Positions 11,200 to 21,862 of a stretch of 64,000 bases of DNA are shown piece after piece. The stretch lies in NCBI GenBank assembly GCA_030142905.1, contig JASJOG010000007.1, positions 2,703,001-2,767,000 on the forward strand, in the 5' to 3' direction. Made by a program: the position numbers and the translations under genes. Position 1 is the stretch's first letter, and every line of letters starts with the position of its first letter. The notes under the pieces are model-generated. The model worked only from the letters and a program-made list of their open reading frames with translations. It had not been told where the DNA came from and ran no database searches. Source of the stretch: Heliopora coerulea. Its lineage: Eukaryota; Cnidaria; Anthozoa; Scleralcyonacea; Helioporidae.

Positions 11200-14100
11200 A
11201 TGGTTTCGAGATTATTTCTTGGATTTTACTTCCTAATGCTTGGCCAAAGGAAAGAGGCTATTGGAAGTCGAGTAGGTAAGAGAAAAGTACGGCTGAAACT
11301 TATTCAAGTCCCACGTTTGTTGACTAGATGTGAATTGGTAACCTTCCAAGCAACTTTCTTCCCTTGAAGACAGACTAGACAAACGTTTCTTTGTAAAGCA
11401 CGTTTTTATGAGAAATGGTAATTCCAAGCGGTGGTTTGAAAGAGAGTATTGCTCTAGTAATGTTAGAACCAGTAGCTTTGAGCATTTCAAAGTTATTTCA
11501 ATGTTTTTTGAAACTCAATTATGAAAACCAAGAAAGTTAAACAGTTGCGCAACCGTCGTCTTAGCGTCCATTGCAAAATTTCGGGGGAGTTGCATTTGTG
11601 AAAGAGAGTAAATATATCCCTTGAAACTTTATATGTCAGGATTGTGTTGCCGTGCACCCAATAAAACTAATCAACGCATTAACGTTCGTTGAGTTCGGCT
11701 ATGCGGGAACGACATTCGCGCACCGGTCCATGAGCCACTCACAAAAGGCAGTCTGCTTGAGTTTCATCGAAATCAGAGATACTGTTTCGTTAAGTGTGAT
11801 CTTTGTAATACCATTGATCTATTAGTCTAACTTTATTATTTCTTTAATGTATCCTTTGTGCATTTGGGATAAAACGACCAAGATAAAATACCTCGTGATT
11901 TTCTTTATTTTTAACTTATCTATTTTATTTTATTTAACTTGGCCTTGTTTACAGTACGTTTTGTGGTCAATTTACAAGGCTAGGAAAACCGCAGCAGCTA
12001 AAACCGATAATTGCCAATCCACTAATATGTAATTATATATATACAGACATATATATATATATATATATATATATTGCGGGAACTGCAGAGTATTTTTATA
12101 AAATACACAACAACGGTAACTCCGAATAACGATAGCAATTTAATTTCGACGTTTCGACTTCGAATCTTCAGTTGCCTGAAGATCGCATCCGCGTGAAACT
12201 CGGAGTAGCAACCATAAACTCTTTAGCAAAATCACACTATATATATATATATATATATAGCAATATCTATTTCGAGATTGCACCGCAAACAACGTGAGTC
12301 TAGGAAGGTCAAAAAAGAAAAAACAGTTAAGTTAATTTAAGTTTAATTGCACAGTTAAGTTTAACACAAATCGTTTTGCAAGAACGTGGGTCATTGGGCT
12401 GGTAAGTATAGAGAACAGCAGGATGTTCAACTTCGTTTAGTTTAATTTTAAAGGTTCGTACAGTGGTTGAAAGAAGTATTTCGTTAGTTGGTGTTCTGGT
12501 AGATCTTGTTTAGTGCCATCACAGGGCCTCATTGAAGAACACCTCTTCGTGAATGAGTACCCTGTTTAAATATTACATTCATTCACTCATACACAAAACA
12601 TTACATACTATTAATTTGTTTCCAGTCAATCGTCAGAGCTTCTACTTCACGACAGAACCCGAAGATGCAACTGTCCCTCCAGGAAGTAATGTTGAGTTAA
12701 AATGTAATGCCCGTCACGCCAAGGCTCGACCTCAGTACAAATGGGTGCTGAACGGTTCTGAATTGGTCCTTGGGAGTCGCGCTCCATTGCCACGCATCTC
12801 TGACGGAACTTCGTCTGGTGATGGAAATTTGCTGATAAGGAATATAAGCCACCTCGCCTATGGAATGTACCAATGCGTTGCCAAAGTCTTTGGGCAAGCC
12901 ATTATTAGTAGAAGAGCTTCCGTAAGAATGTCATGTGAGTGCAATAGTCTGTTTCATTCAAAATATAAAACTCCGATATAAAGGCTTTTCACAGCGCAGA
13001 AACAGTTTGTTTAGGCGGTTTTAGGGAGTTTAAATGCACAACAGGATAAGCACGGTGGTCGCACATTAGTTTTCTTATTACTAATGTTATTAGAAGTAAT
13101 AACAGCAACAAATAGTTCGAACTGGTATGTAGCGACATGATTCCGTTGTGACTTACGACTTTGAGTTTTTGAAGGAAAATACTTTCTGTTTATCTGTGTA
13201 TGGATAAACTTCGATCACCTTACAGGAATCTGTGGCTGGAATGTTTAGGGCGTCTTATTAGTCATGACCTGGTGTGTCTCTTCAGCCGTAAAACCAATGA
13301 ACAGACAGGAATCAGGGACATTTGTCTTTGCCAATTTTAACCGGATAAGCTTCACCCTTTCTGTGTTATCATGGAACTTTCTCTAAAGCAGAAAATAATC
13401 TTCTCCCTCTCGTCCCTTAGATTTTGTTCCGTGGTAGTTCACCGTATGAAAAATGTCCTGGAATCGTTTCAGATTTGTCAGCAAAAGCTTACAAATTGTA
13501 AACAAGTAAGAAAAAAAATTCAAAACAAAAAACCCCTCAATTTTTCCAGTCAAGCGAAGCAGTCAAATCCAGTTTCTCGACGTAGTCAGTGGCGTGCCGA
13601 GAGGGGGGCAGGGAGGGGCAGTTGCCCCCGGACGCCAGGTTAAAGGGGGCGCCAAAATTCCAAATATATACCGGGAAAGTTTTTTAAATATTAAATATCA
13701 ATATATATATATTGTTTTGTTGTTTTGAGAATCAATAAAATTTTTTAGGGGGAGGGATGATGGTTTTTATATTTTTGTTAAATAATAAAGAAATGGGCAA
13801 GGGGGCGCCGGAACGGCATCTTGTCCCCTCCTCCTACGAGACATCGGCACGCCACTGGACGTAGTCACTCCTCGTGGCCGTTTTTATACTACAGAAACGT
13901 TACCTATTTTGATTCCATGATGCGTCTTGAAAGATGCACTACAAAAGATAATTCGTCTGGATGCACAATGCATCTTCCGCCAGTCTTCATACAACATACG
14001 CATGACAAGTCGAAGTACACAATGTTTGCCCAAGTTCGTCGAGACGGATAATGCATCCCTAATATATTAATACAACGGTTCATTTCATACTCAGTTATGG

Positions 14101-17100
14101 TTATTTTGATTTAAGATGTTTTTGAACGCAACTTCGTTGTTAGCACGTTGTAGTCATCAGTAGTGATCGAATTGGAAACGACATTGCCACTTCGTGACAT
14201 CATCATTATCTAATTCAATGAAGATGTGAATGCATGAGCGTGGAAATAGTTTGATCACCAGTGATGAAGACGCTATACAGGATTGCCGACAGGTTTAACT
14301 TTTTGTATCATTGTTTGTGACTTGACGTGTTCACTCCAGCTGGTGTTTGTTTGTGTTATGCAGTTTATGAGTCCAATTGCTAGAATCCTTAACGTCAGGA
14401 GTTATCGAAAATTGTGGCAAAATCAAAAATTCTTTGCTTTCTTTTTACAGACTTATACCAGAGAAGCGATCTCGAACCACTAAATAAAACATGTAACGAG
14501 ACATCTTTCTGTACAATTAGTCTTCAAGAGGTATACGGTTTTCCTTCTCCTGCTTTTGTCTGGGAATTTCGCAAGAATTACAGCGAGGATTTCAGAGAAA
14601 TTGGAAGTAACAGTGATTGGTCATCGAGATTTGCTGTGTCATCAGATGGAATGCTGTGTAACAGAAATGTGTCCAATTTCGACGAAGGAGAATACCGATG
14701 CAAAATAGGCAATGGTAGCAGAACATTGTTCTCCAATGTTTATCGCGTAAAAGTGACAGGTTAGTACACACCAGTGAAAGTTTTTCAGATAAAAGCGTTT
14801 TAAAGAAGGACAAAAGCTCCTATAATTGATCTAAGGAATATACTGTTAATTGCTAAATACAGCCAGTGCATGGTAAAGTCTTAAAAAAAGTTGCCTAACT
14901 ATATAAGAAATATTTTCACATAGGAATTTTTTCAATATTTTTTACAGAGTTGAATGTCTCCACAAGATTTCCAGACGATAAACAGAAAGATGAAATTCAT
15001 GTTATGGTGGAACCAAGGAATATTACAGTGGGGATATCTTGGACAGCATCATTTGATTGCATCACCAGTGGAACGTACGTAATGAAATTCACCTGTGTTA
15101 GGAAATACTTAGAAATGTGAAAAAATTCTTTACAATCCTCTAGCTGACCATTGCTTGGAAAAATTGTATGATCACGCGTTCGTCCCTGAGGAACAGTTGT
15201 TATTTTTACACTCCTTTGTCCCTTTTTTTATAAAAAAACTACTCTGAGTCTTGTTTCAAGACTTCAATGTTTGATAATAAAATGTTAATGAACTCAATGG
15301 CTTTTTTTACCGTTTAGGAATACTGTGGTAAAGTGGTGGAAAGGAGACAAGCAGAATTTAATCAATGCCAGCACAAAATACGAGATGCATGTGAGTTACA
15401 GACTAGATATAAAGCAAACTGTGAAAGAAGATGAAGGCTGGTATGGTTGTCTTGTCGTTAATAACCGTAACTCATTTGTAAAGGAAGCATATTTGAAAGT
15501 GAGAGGTATGGTACATCTGTGTCTGTGTGTTTCAGTTAGCATTTGTATGTATGTCTGTGTCTATGTCCATGTGTTTGTGTGTGTCTGTGTCTTTGTCAGG
15601 GTGTGTTTGTGTTTGTGTGTGTCTCTTTGTCTGGGTCTGTGTCTCTGTGTCTAGGTCTGTTTGTGTGTGTCTATGTCTGTCTGCGTCTGTGTATATGTCT
15701 AGGTCTGTGTTGGTGTGTGTCCGTGTCTGTGTCTTCGTCTGTGTCTTTGTCTGGGTCTGTGTCTATCTCTTTGTTTGTGCGTGTTTGTCTGTCTTTGTTT
15801 GGGTCTCTGTGTCTGTGTTTGTGTCTTTGTCTGGCTCTGTGTTTTTGTGTCTGTGTCCATGTCTACGTCTGTGTTTGTGTATGTCTGTGTCTTTGTCTTT
15901 GTACTGAAATACGAGGGCTTTTGCCGGTAGAATGGTCTGCGAATTCTTTCTACATGTGATGTAGATAATGGCAGTGAAATTAACAGAGATATGACATGTA
16001 GTTTTCAGCATTTATCATTGAATGAATTACTTGAAGAGTTATTTATGATTGTATATTGGATGCGATCGAAAGATCGTAGGTTTAATTCCCGCTGAGGGAC
16101 CTTGATGTTGGATTTTTTGAAACAGATCTCCGTAGGGTCTTTAAGAAAGATTTCGCTTCTGAATATGCGCTCAAAATAGCTCGTAGTTTAAATTACGGAT
16201 CGTATTCACAATATTTACCTAGGATACCTTATTTTTTTAACCTTTGCAGAGCTTGTCGAGTTAATAATTCACTGGGGCTCATCAGTGGTCGTCCCCCGCG
16301 GAGGTGAGCTGGTTTTGAGTATTACAGCTCACAATGGTGAAATTGAATGGTACAAAAATGGCAGACCAATAGATCGCGGACAGAGTATCCCCAGTATCAC
16401 TCGTGTAGTGACAAGAATTGGTGGTGAAATTGTTAAAGATGAACAGACTTTGAGATTAAAGAACGTGACGACTAATGATAGAGGAATTTATCAAGTCCTA
16501 GGTCGAGGATTCCAGACTGAAGATTCTGCCTACACAAAAGTTATGATATATGGTGAGTGACTGAGTGAACGAGAAACGACATAATACGGGACCACTCTTA
16601 GCGCAACACGACGTACAAATTTCGTGATTCCCCGTTAGAAATGCCGAGTCAAGGGGTCAAGGTCACCTTTCTTTTCTTAGCTGAGATTGAATTTCCTGGA
16701 GTCACAAAGCCTTAAATTTTAGTTTAGGGTTCCTACGGCCTTTGAAAATCCTTAACAGCGAGCCTAAAGGTGCGTGAATTTCAGGTTCTTGGTCTGCAAA
16801 AGTCCTTAAGAATCAACAATGGTCTTTCGAGGCTCTTGAATTTGCTGCCGATTTATTTCATAAACGTCCACGAAGTACTGAATCCTTATATCTTTTTACT
16901 CCTCAATGCTGGATTCAGCAAAGAACCGAAATTTGGCACTTTATTAAGTGACCATAAAATAATACTTACATCTAAAAGAACCTTTAATTTGCAAATTTAC
17001 TGAAAAAACGTCTATGCAAAACCTTCATGTTTTTTTGCCCTTTTTCACAGACTGTGGTGGTGTATTTCACGGAGAATATGGCTCTGTTACCTCGCCTAGG

Positions 17101-20100
17101 TTTCCTGAATTCTATCCGGAAAACGTTAAATGTGTATGGGTTATAAAGAATGACGAGGAAGATAAGATGGGGAAGTTGCACTTGTCGTTTAGTACTTTTG
17201 ATATTGGAGCTAGACGTTCTTGCCCTAGAGACTATCTTGAAATACGAGACGGCGAATCACAGAACTCAGGAGTTTTAGGCAGATATTCTAACAGGAACAA
17301 ACCGCCCAATACTATCACGTCAAGATTGTCTGCTCTTAGATTGACTTTCAAATCTGGTGCTTGTACGGAAAACATTCAATATAAAGGATTTAACGCAACA
17401 TTTTGGATTTCAGGTATGAATTTTGTCTCCTGGTCATGAGTTTTATATTGTAAAACATTTGAGTTAATCATTGAAGCTCCGATCAAAAACATTCGTTAAG
17501 TATGTGACCACGCTATCTTTCTTAAACTATTGCTATAGATCACAAAATTCAACCAAAAACTTTTTCAATATCTCTCTCTCTCTCTCTCTCTCCCTCTCCC
17601 TCTCCCTCTCTCTCTCTCTCTAACTTCCTCCATTCCAACCGACCTTTTCTTCTTTCCTTCTTTTTTTCCTTCTTTCTCTCTCTCTTTCCTTCACTCATCC
17701 TTTCTTTCTATCTCTTGTTCTTTCTTTCTTTGCAAAACTCGCTAGCTGTGGTGCCGTAAGAGCCCCCAACGAAACTAACTTGAGAGGCAAAAACAACTGA
17801 GTAAAATCCCTACGTATGTTCCTCAACATTACATGCGAGCAAGCAATGACGAAAAAATACCCAGCCATGGCAAAACTTAAAAGTAATTACTGCTGCCTCC
17901 CTTGTTTAAATCTTTCGCCAGAACTAACTAAATCAGTTATACTTGTATCACAGCCGAACCAACGACAGTACCGACTACTAAACTTATACTATCATCTACG
18001 ACGGGTTATGAAACCAATGGCCCACGCATTACCTCTGGAGAGATGAAAACAGGTATGCATCTCGATATCTTTACCATCAAAATCTTGAATATCAGAACAA
18101 AGAACACGAGAAAGATGGCCAAGTACGTCTGAACGGAAGCTCTTTGCTCTTAGTGGACATTAGATATTAAATGTTTGATACATGTTGGTGATGGTAGATC
18201 ATCCAGGTTAGTGTAGTCTTGAAGAAGACTGTTGGTGACTGACGTTTCGACGGCCTCAGCGGCGGTCATCCTCTTTTTCGACTCTGAAGATGACTAACGT
18301 GGATGATCTACCATCACCGACATGTACCAATTCTCCCAGGTTCAAACCGTTCACTTCATTACATGTTTGAATAGCACTAACGGTGGCATTGGAAGTCATT
18401 CTGAGCAAGGAGTGGGCCTGACCAGCAAGGTTTGACTGAGCTCGGTGTGTGAGGAGGTGAACGTGAGGATTGTTTAGTAGGGCCAACCTTGTAACATTTC
18501 GAAAATCTAACATCTCTGAAATAATATTTCCGACATTTTGAGACCCTTGGGTGAGGCTTTTCTCATTTCCGTCAGGATGTCTGTCCCTTACAGGTAAAAT
18601 CTTCTGGCGCTAACCAGAGTAAAATAACAGAAGACTGATCTTGGCTCGAAAGGCCTCTATATGTCTCCTCATGAATGATTTGTTTACTTTACTAGTTGCA
18701 AAGACAACCGCAGAATACAAAACTGAGGGCTCGAAAGACGCAAATAGCAGGAGCAACAACAGTTAGTAAATATTACAAAGCGAAAACACGAAAAAGACAA
18801 AATGAAATCAAAATGAAACGAAAGAAAACAAATGAAAGCATAACATACATTATCATCATGAAGCATAGCACATAACGTAATACAACACAGCACAACAACA
18901 CGATCCGACCCCATCCGACACGAACCGGCTTGGTTCGACACAAGACAACACAGCGGTTGGATACAACGCAAAACAACAAGACACAACACGGTTCTGTAAA
19001 GGACATAACTCAGTACATTTCATTTTTAAGTTTCACTTTGCTTCGTTTCGTTTCTTCCCATTCCATTTCAAAGCCAGCAAAGTGCCTTTCGGGGTTTTAA
19101 AGACGTTTTTGTTGGTTGAATCTTTTCTTTAGATGCAGTCTACGGTGCAACTGCAGCAGGTGTATGCCTGCTCATTATTTTTGGAATTGGTTGGTTTTTA
19201 TACAGGAGGTGAGCTACCAATGCCTTATTGCCATTTTAGTTTCGCAGTTACCATCTGTGAAGGAGATTTAATCCCACCAAATTATATAAAAAAATCTTAG
19301 CTCAGATTCTACGAATCTGGGAACGTCAATAGAGAAGACTATATATGGGTAACAACGTCAAATGAATGAACGACCTTGCAATTGAAGTAAATATGCAATT
19401 CTAAAATATGAGATTAGGTTGCGCTAAAAATTTCCCCGATTTACAATTTCCTCTGTATTTGCAGAAAGGAAAGTAAAGGACGAAAAGAACGGCGGGAAGG
19501 TTTGTTGCTAAACCAACTAAATAAGATATAGATATGAATGAAAGTACCGTGCCTCTTGGCGCACACGAATTTACGAAACTTCTTGTTGATTTTTCAGTGA
19601 AAATTGCAGAAGCCCAAGAAGGATCACCAGGTGTGTCGTTAACAAAGCTTGGTAAGGACCAAAGCAATACCGTCTTGTTTCAATGCTTACTTCTTGTGAT
19701 TTTAAAGCTTTTTTTTTTTTTTGTCTGGCACTTATGACAAAGCACCCCTGATGACAGAATAACAACAGGCATACAAAGGCGCTGGAATTTAGAATTTTTG
19801 TTACATCAGGGGCCCTCGTAGACCACGTAAGATGAAGGGCGAAGTCCCTCCTAACTCCAGAGTTTTCGATAATTCCGAAGGGTTTTCGAAAACGTTAAAG
19901 TCTACCCTTTCTCTAGTACTACTTAAAGAGTGTCGCCATTTTTATTTTAAATAATTGTTGGCACGAACGTTACTCTATTTCTTCAGCGAACGATACATTT
20001 TCAAAGCAATGACACCCGATACATATCCTCACAATATCAGGTGAAAGGAATGTTTAAAGCAAGGCAGATTTCTTTCAAATACAACGGATTTTAGAACAAA

Positions 20101-21351
20101 TGACGTTGGATGGATAATTTCCGTAAATCACCATGAACTTTTGCTTGAATACCCAGCGAAAATAGTCGGTTCCTGGCCCTTAACAAGAACCCAGATATAT
20201 GTGGTGTATGATAAAGTAGTCTCGTGGTGGCATTAATATTTCATAAATTCCATAGAAATATGCTATTGATTGGTGCATGTTTCGGCAAGATTGAAGTGTT
20301 CCAATGAACGAAGAATAAAAACAATGATTCAAAGCAAACACAGAAACAAAGGTTATTTTCCAGGAACAGATTTCCAAGGCATACATTGCAAGTATTTCCA
20401 TTGCATAGCTCAAACTTTATCGATGTTCGGATTCATGGACATGGCGGCTTCAGCAACTAGCATTAATTGTATGTTTATTATACATGTTAACTGACCTTGA
20501 ATTCTTCTTTCACCTCTAAATTTTCCTAAAATCTTGAAAAGCCCTTTACGAAGTCTCCACAACGTCTTAACAATTTTCTGTCGCTCCAGTAGCTGGATTT
20601 GAGAGAGATACTTCCTTTTCGCGCCATTTTTGCAGTCGAAAAGAAAGTTGTATAACGTGGACTGGGGCGAGAGAATTCCCGTTGTGTGCATGTAATTGTT
20701 TATGTTGTGTGGGCAAAGGGTTAGCAGATTAATACAATTTTATGTCAGTAACGAGGTGGAATCATTAATGTAACTTAAACTTTAAAGGACTATAACAATT
20801 AGGGGTCAAAACGTAGGTGCTTTGGTTGTTATTTATGAGTGTTACTCCACTCGGCTTACGTTACAGGTAGGAAAGATCCTGAAGTTGAAGCTTACACCAC
20901 ACCAGGGGAAGACAACATTGTCTTCTATTCCGTCTTGGAAAACAACGCCGAGAACCTTGGACAGACGGCGGAGCTGTCCACCGATGTACATAAACCACCG
21001 GTGTACGATGTATTGGAAGCAACGTACGTGTCAGCAGGTGAAATATCAGGGAGTCAGGATCCTTACACCTATTTATCTGAAGAAAACAAAACGTCAGACA
21101 ATACATACGCCACTCTTGATCAGGCACGCAGCACGGATAACTGCGCGACACCTTTACCAACCAGTTCAGAGAATTCCAAGACGAATTCCTCAGAAGCGAT
21201 TTACACCACTCTAAGTGCAGAGCGTGATGAAAACAACGTGTACTCATCCCTTTGTAAGACAAGCAAAGATGGAGAAACTGGAGAGAACTCACTTGCATCA
21301 CTTCCAGGGATGAACAATTCAGTGCAGGATTACGTTTTTCTACTTAACTAA
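11200..21351 (+). CDS. Ig/CUB single-pass receptor with ITAM/YxxL tail
   Basis: Twelve exons: 11200-11275, 12626-12934, 14451-14759, 14948-15074, 15318-15505, 16250-16552, 17051-17413, 17954-18052, 19133-19208, 19465-19499, 19598-19651, 20867-21351. Phases all match and the total is 2424 nt, 807 residues. Order: signal peptide (MVSRLFLGFYFLML); Ig1 (about 26-128, LKCNA...YQCVAK); Ig2 (129-231, YRCKIG); Ig3 split over two exons (232-336, FDC...WYGCLV); Ig4 (337-437), which lacks both canonical cysteines; CUB (438-558, DCGGVFHGEYGS...); Thr/Ser-rich stalk; helix about 595-614 (GVCLLIIFGIGWFLY) followed by basic RRKESKGRKERR. The tail holds VFYSVL (ITIM-like), PVYDVL, NTYATL and a tandem pair YTTL-x9-YSSL that fits an ITAM. 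The family is unnamed; membrane receptor signalling through SH2 proteins is inferred. The 5' exon is chosen on phase and signal peptide. Confidence 0.82.
12034..12258 (+). mobile_element. Penelope-like element terminal fragment bounded by (TA)n
   Basis: Between two TA microsatellites (about 12034-12075 and 12238-12258) lies about 160 bp with GACGTTTCGACTTCG, a CTTCAGttgcCTGAAG inverted repeat and an embedded hammerhead ribozyme. This arrangement is typical of Penelope-like element terminal repeats. No reverse transcriptase sequence is present. Confidence 0.6.
12171..12212 (+). ncRNA. Hammerhead ribozyme, type I, short stem III
   Basis: Order on the plus strand: stem I GTTGC (12171-12175), core CTGAAGA (12176-12182), stem II CGC/GCG with loop ATCC, core GAAA (12195-12198), stem III CTC/GAG with a one-base loop, UA of the GUA cleavage triplet (12206-12207), stem I GCAAC (12208-12212). 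All conserved core positions of the CUGANGA...GAAA...UH consensus are kept. Penelope-like elements are known to carry such ribozymes. Confidence 0.75.
13587..13857. mobile_element. hAT-type MITE, 271 bp
   Basis: Terminal inverted repeats CAGTGGCGTGCCGA and TCGGCACGCCACTG match over 14 bp. An 8-bp target duplication GACGTAGT lies at 13579-13586 and 13858-13865, with no mismatch. CAGTG ends and 8-bp duplications are diagnostic of hAT elements. No transposase is encoded. It lies in the receptor gene intron between exons 2 and 3. Confidence 0.92.
15507..15905. repeat. TG-rich minisatellite (TGTGTC-type)
   Basis: About 400 bp of TG-rich sequence built from TGTGTCTGTG and TTTGTC-like units. It starts right after the receptor exon 5 donor (15506). 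All three plus frames stay open through much of it, giving artefactual cysteine/valine/serine-rich frames. Confidence 0.9.
17571..17735. repeat. CT-rich microsatellite
   Basis: Imperfect (CT)n, then CTTT and TTCC runs on the plus strand in the receptor intron after the CUB exon. It forms a long polypyrimidine tract upstream of the stalk exon. Confidence 0.85.
18178..18332. repeat. Penelope-like terminal fragment with 34-bp inverted arms
   Basis: Arms of about 34 bp (TACATGTTGGTGATGGTAGA... and its near-perfect inverse; they share GGTAGATCATCC) flank a core containing GACGTTTCGACGGCC and GCTGAGGCC on the other strand. The core resembles hammerhead-bearing Penelope-like terminal repeats (GTCGAAACGTC on the minus strand), but a complete hammerhead core is not present. 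In the receptor intron between the stalk and membrane exons. Confidence 0.5.
18590..18640. repeat. Dispersed repeat, family A (short copy)
   Basis: Contains GGTAAAATCTTCTGGCGCTA and CCAGAGTAAAATAACAG, related to the copies at 7893-7990 and 22895-22985. Confidence 0.4.
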
Positions 21352-21862
21352 TAACGAAACCAGGTTTCCTTATGATGGTAACGTTAACCAATTGGTCGGT
21401 GACGGGTCGCTGAAAGTTTTTTGTCATTTGTAAACCTTTTGTCCGCAATGTATCCCAACTGATGCCAGAGAAGTTCAGATGGGTACAACTTTCAGAACAA
21501 TCGTCGTTAAATCTGAATGCATTTTTGTTTCACTATTTCTAATAATCATACTCCGTTGTATTTCTAATAACTGGTCGGCACTGGCAAATACCTTAATTGT
21601 ACTATTAACGGATCAAAATGACTTCATTTTTTTCTCAGAGTTCGAATCTTGCTTTACAAGAAGTTACTGTCGGAGTTTATTCCCAAATTATTGTTTAAAT
21701 TTGTAAAATAGAAGACGGCTTGCTTTACAAAAGCTGGTGGTGATATTAAGTCAATCATTTGCTTGCAACAACTGAAAAGGTTTACGAATGTAAACTTCGC
21801 ATGATATGTTATCGTAATGGCTGACCTTACGGTATATAACCTTCCCAGGTTGAAATCATCCG
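21352..21862. other. Intergenic space between convergent genes
   Basis: The receptor (plus) stops at 21351 and the hydrolase (minus) stops at 21863. The 511 bp between must contain both 3' UTR ends. No other feature is seen. Confidence 0.6.

Noticed and set aside
15527..15959. Long Cys/Val/Ser-rich open frames
   Set aside because: They arise from the TGTGTC minisatellite, which is open in all plus frames; the receptor exon ends at 15505.
18256..18513. 85-codon minus-strand frame ending in VEKEDDRR
   Set aside because: It overlaps the inverted-repeat element, and no known repeat or host protein could be recognised.
18684..19006. Cys/Val/Leu-rich minus-strand frames
   Set aside because: Derived from purine-rich ACAACAC-like sequence within a receptor intron; no domain and no splice context.
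20861..21301. 146-codon minus-strand frame
   Set aside because: Shadow of the receptor's last coding exon on the plus strand.
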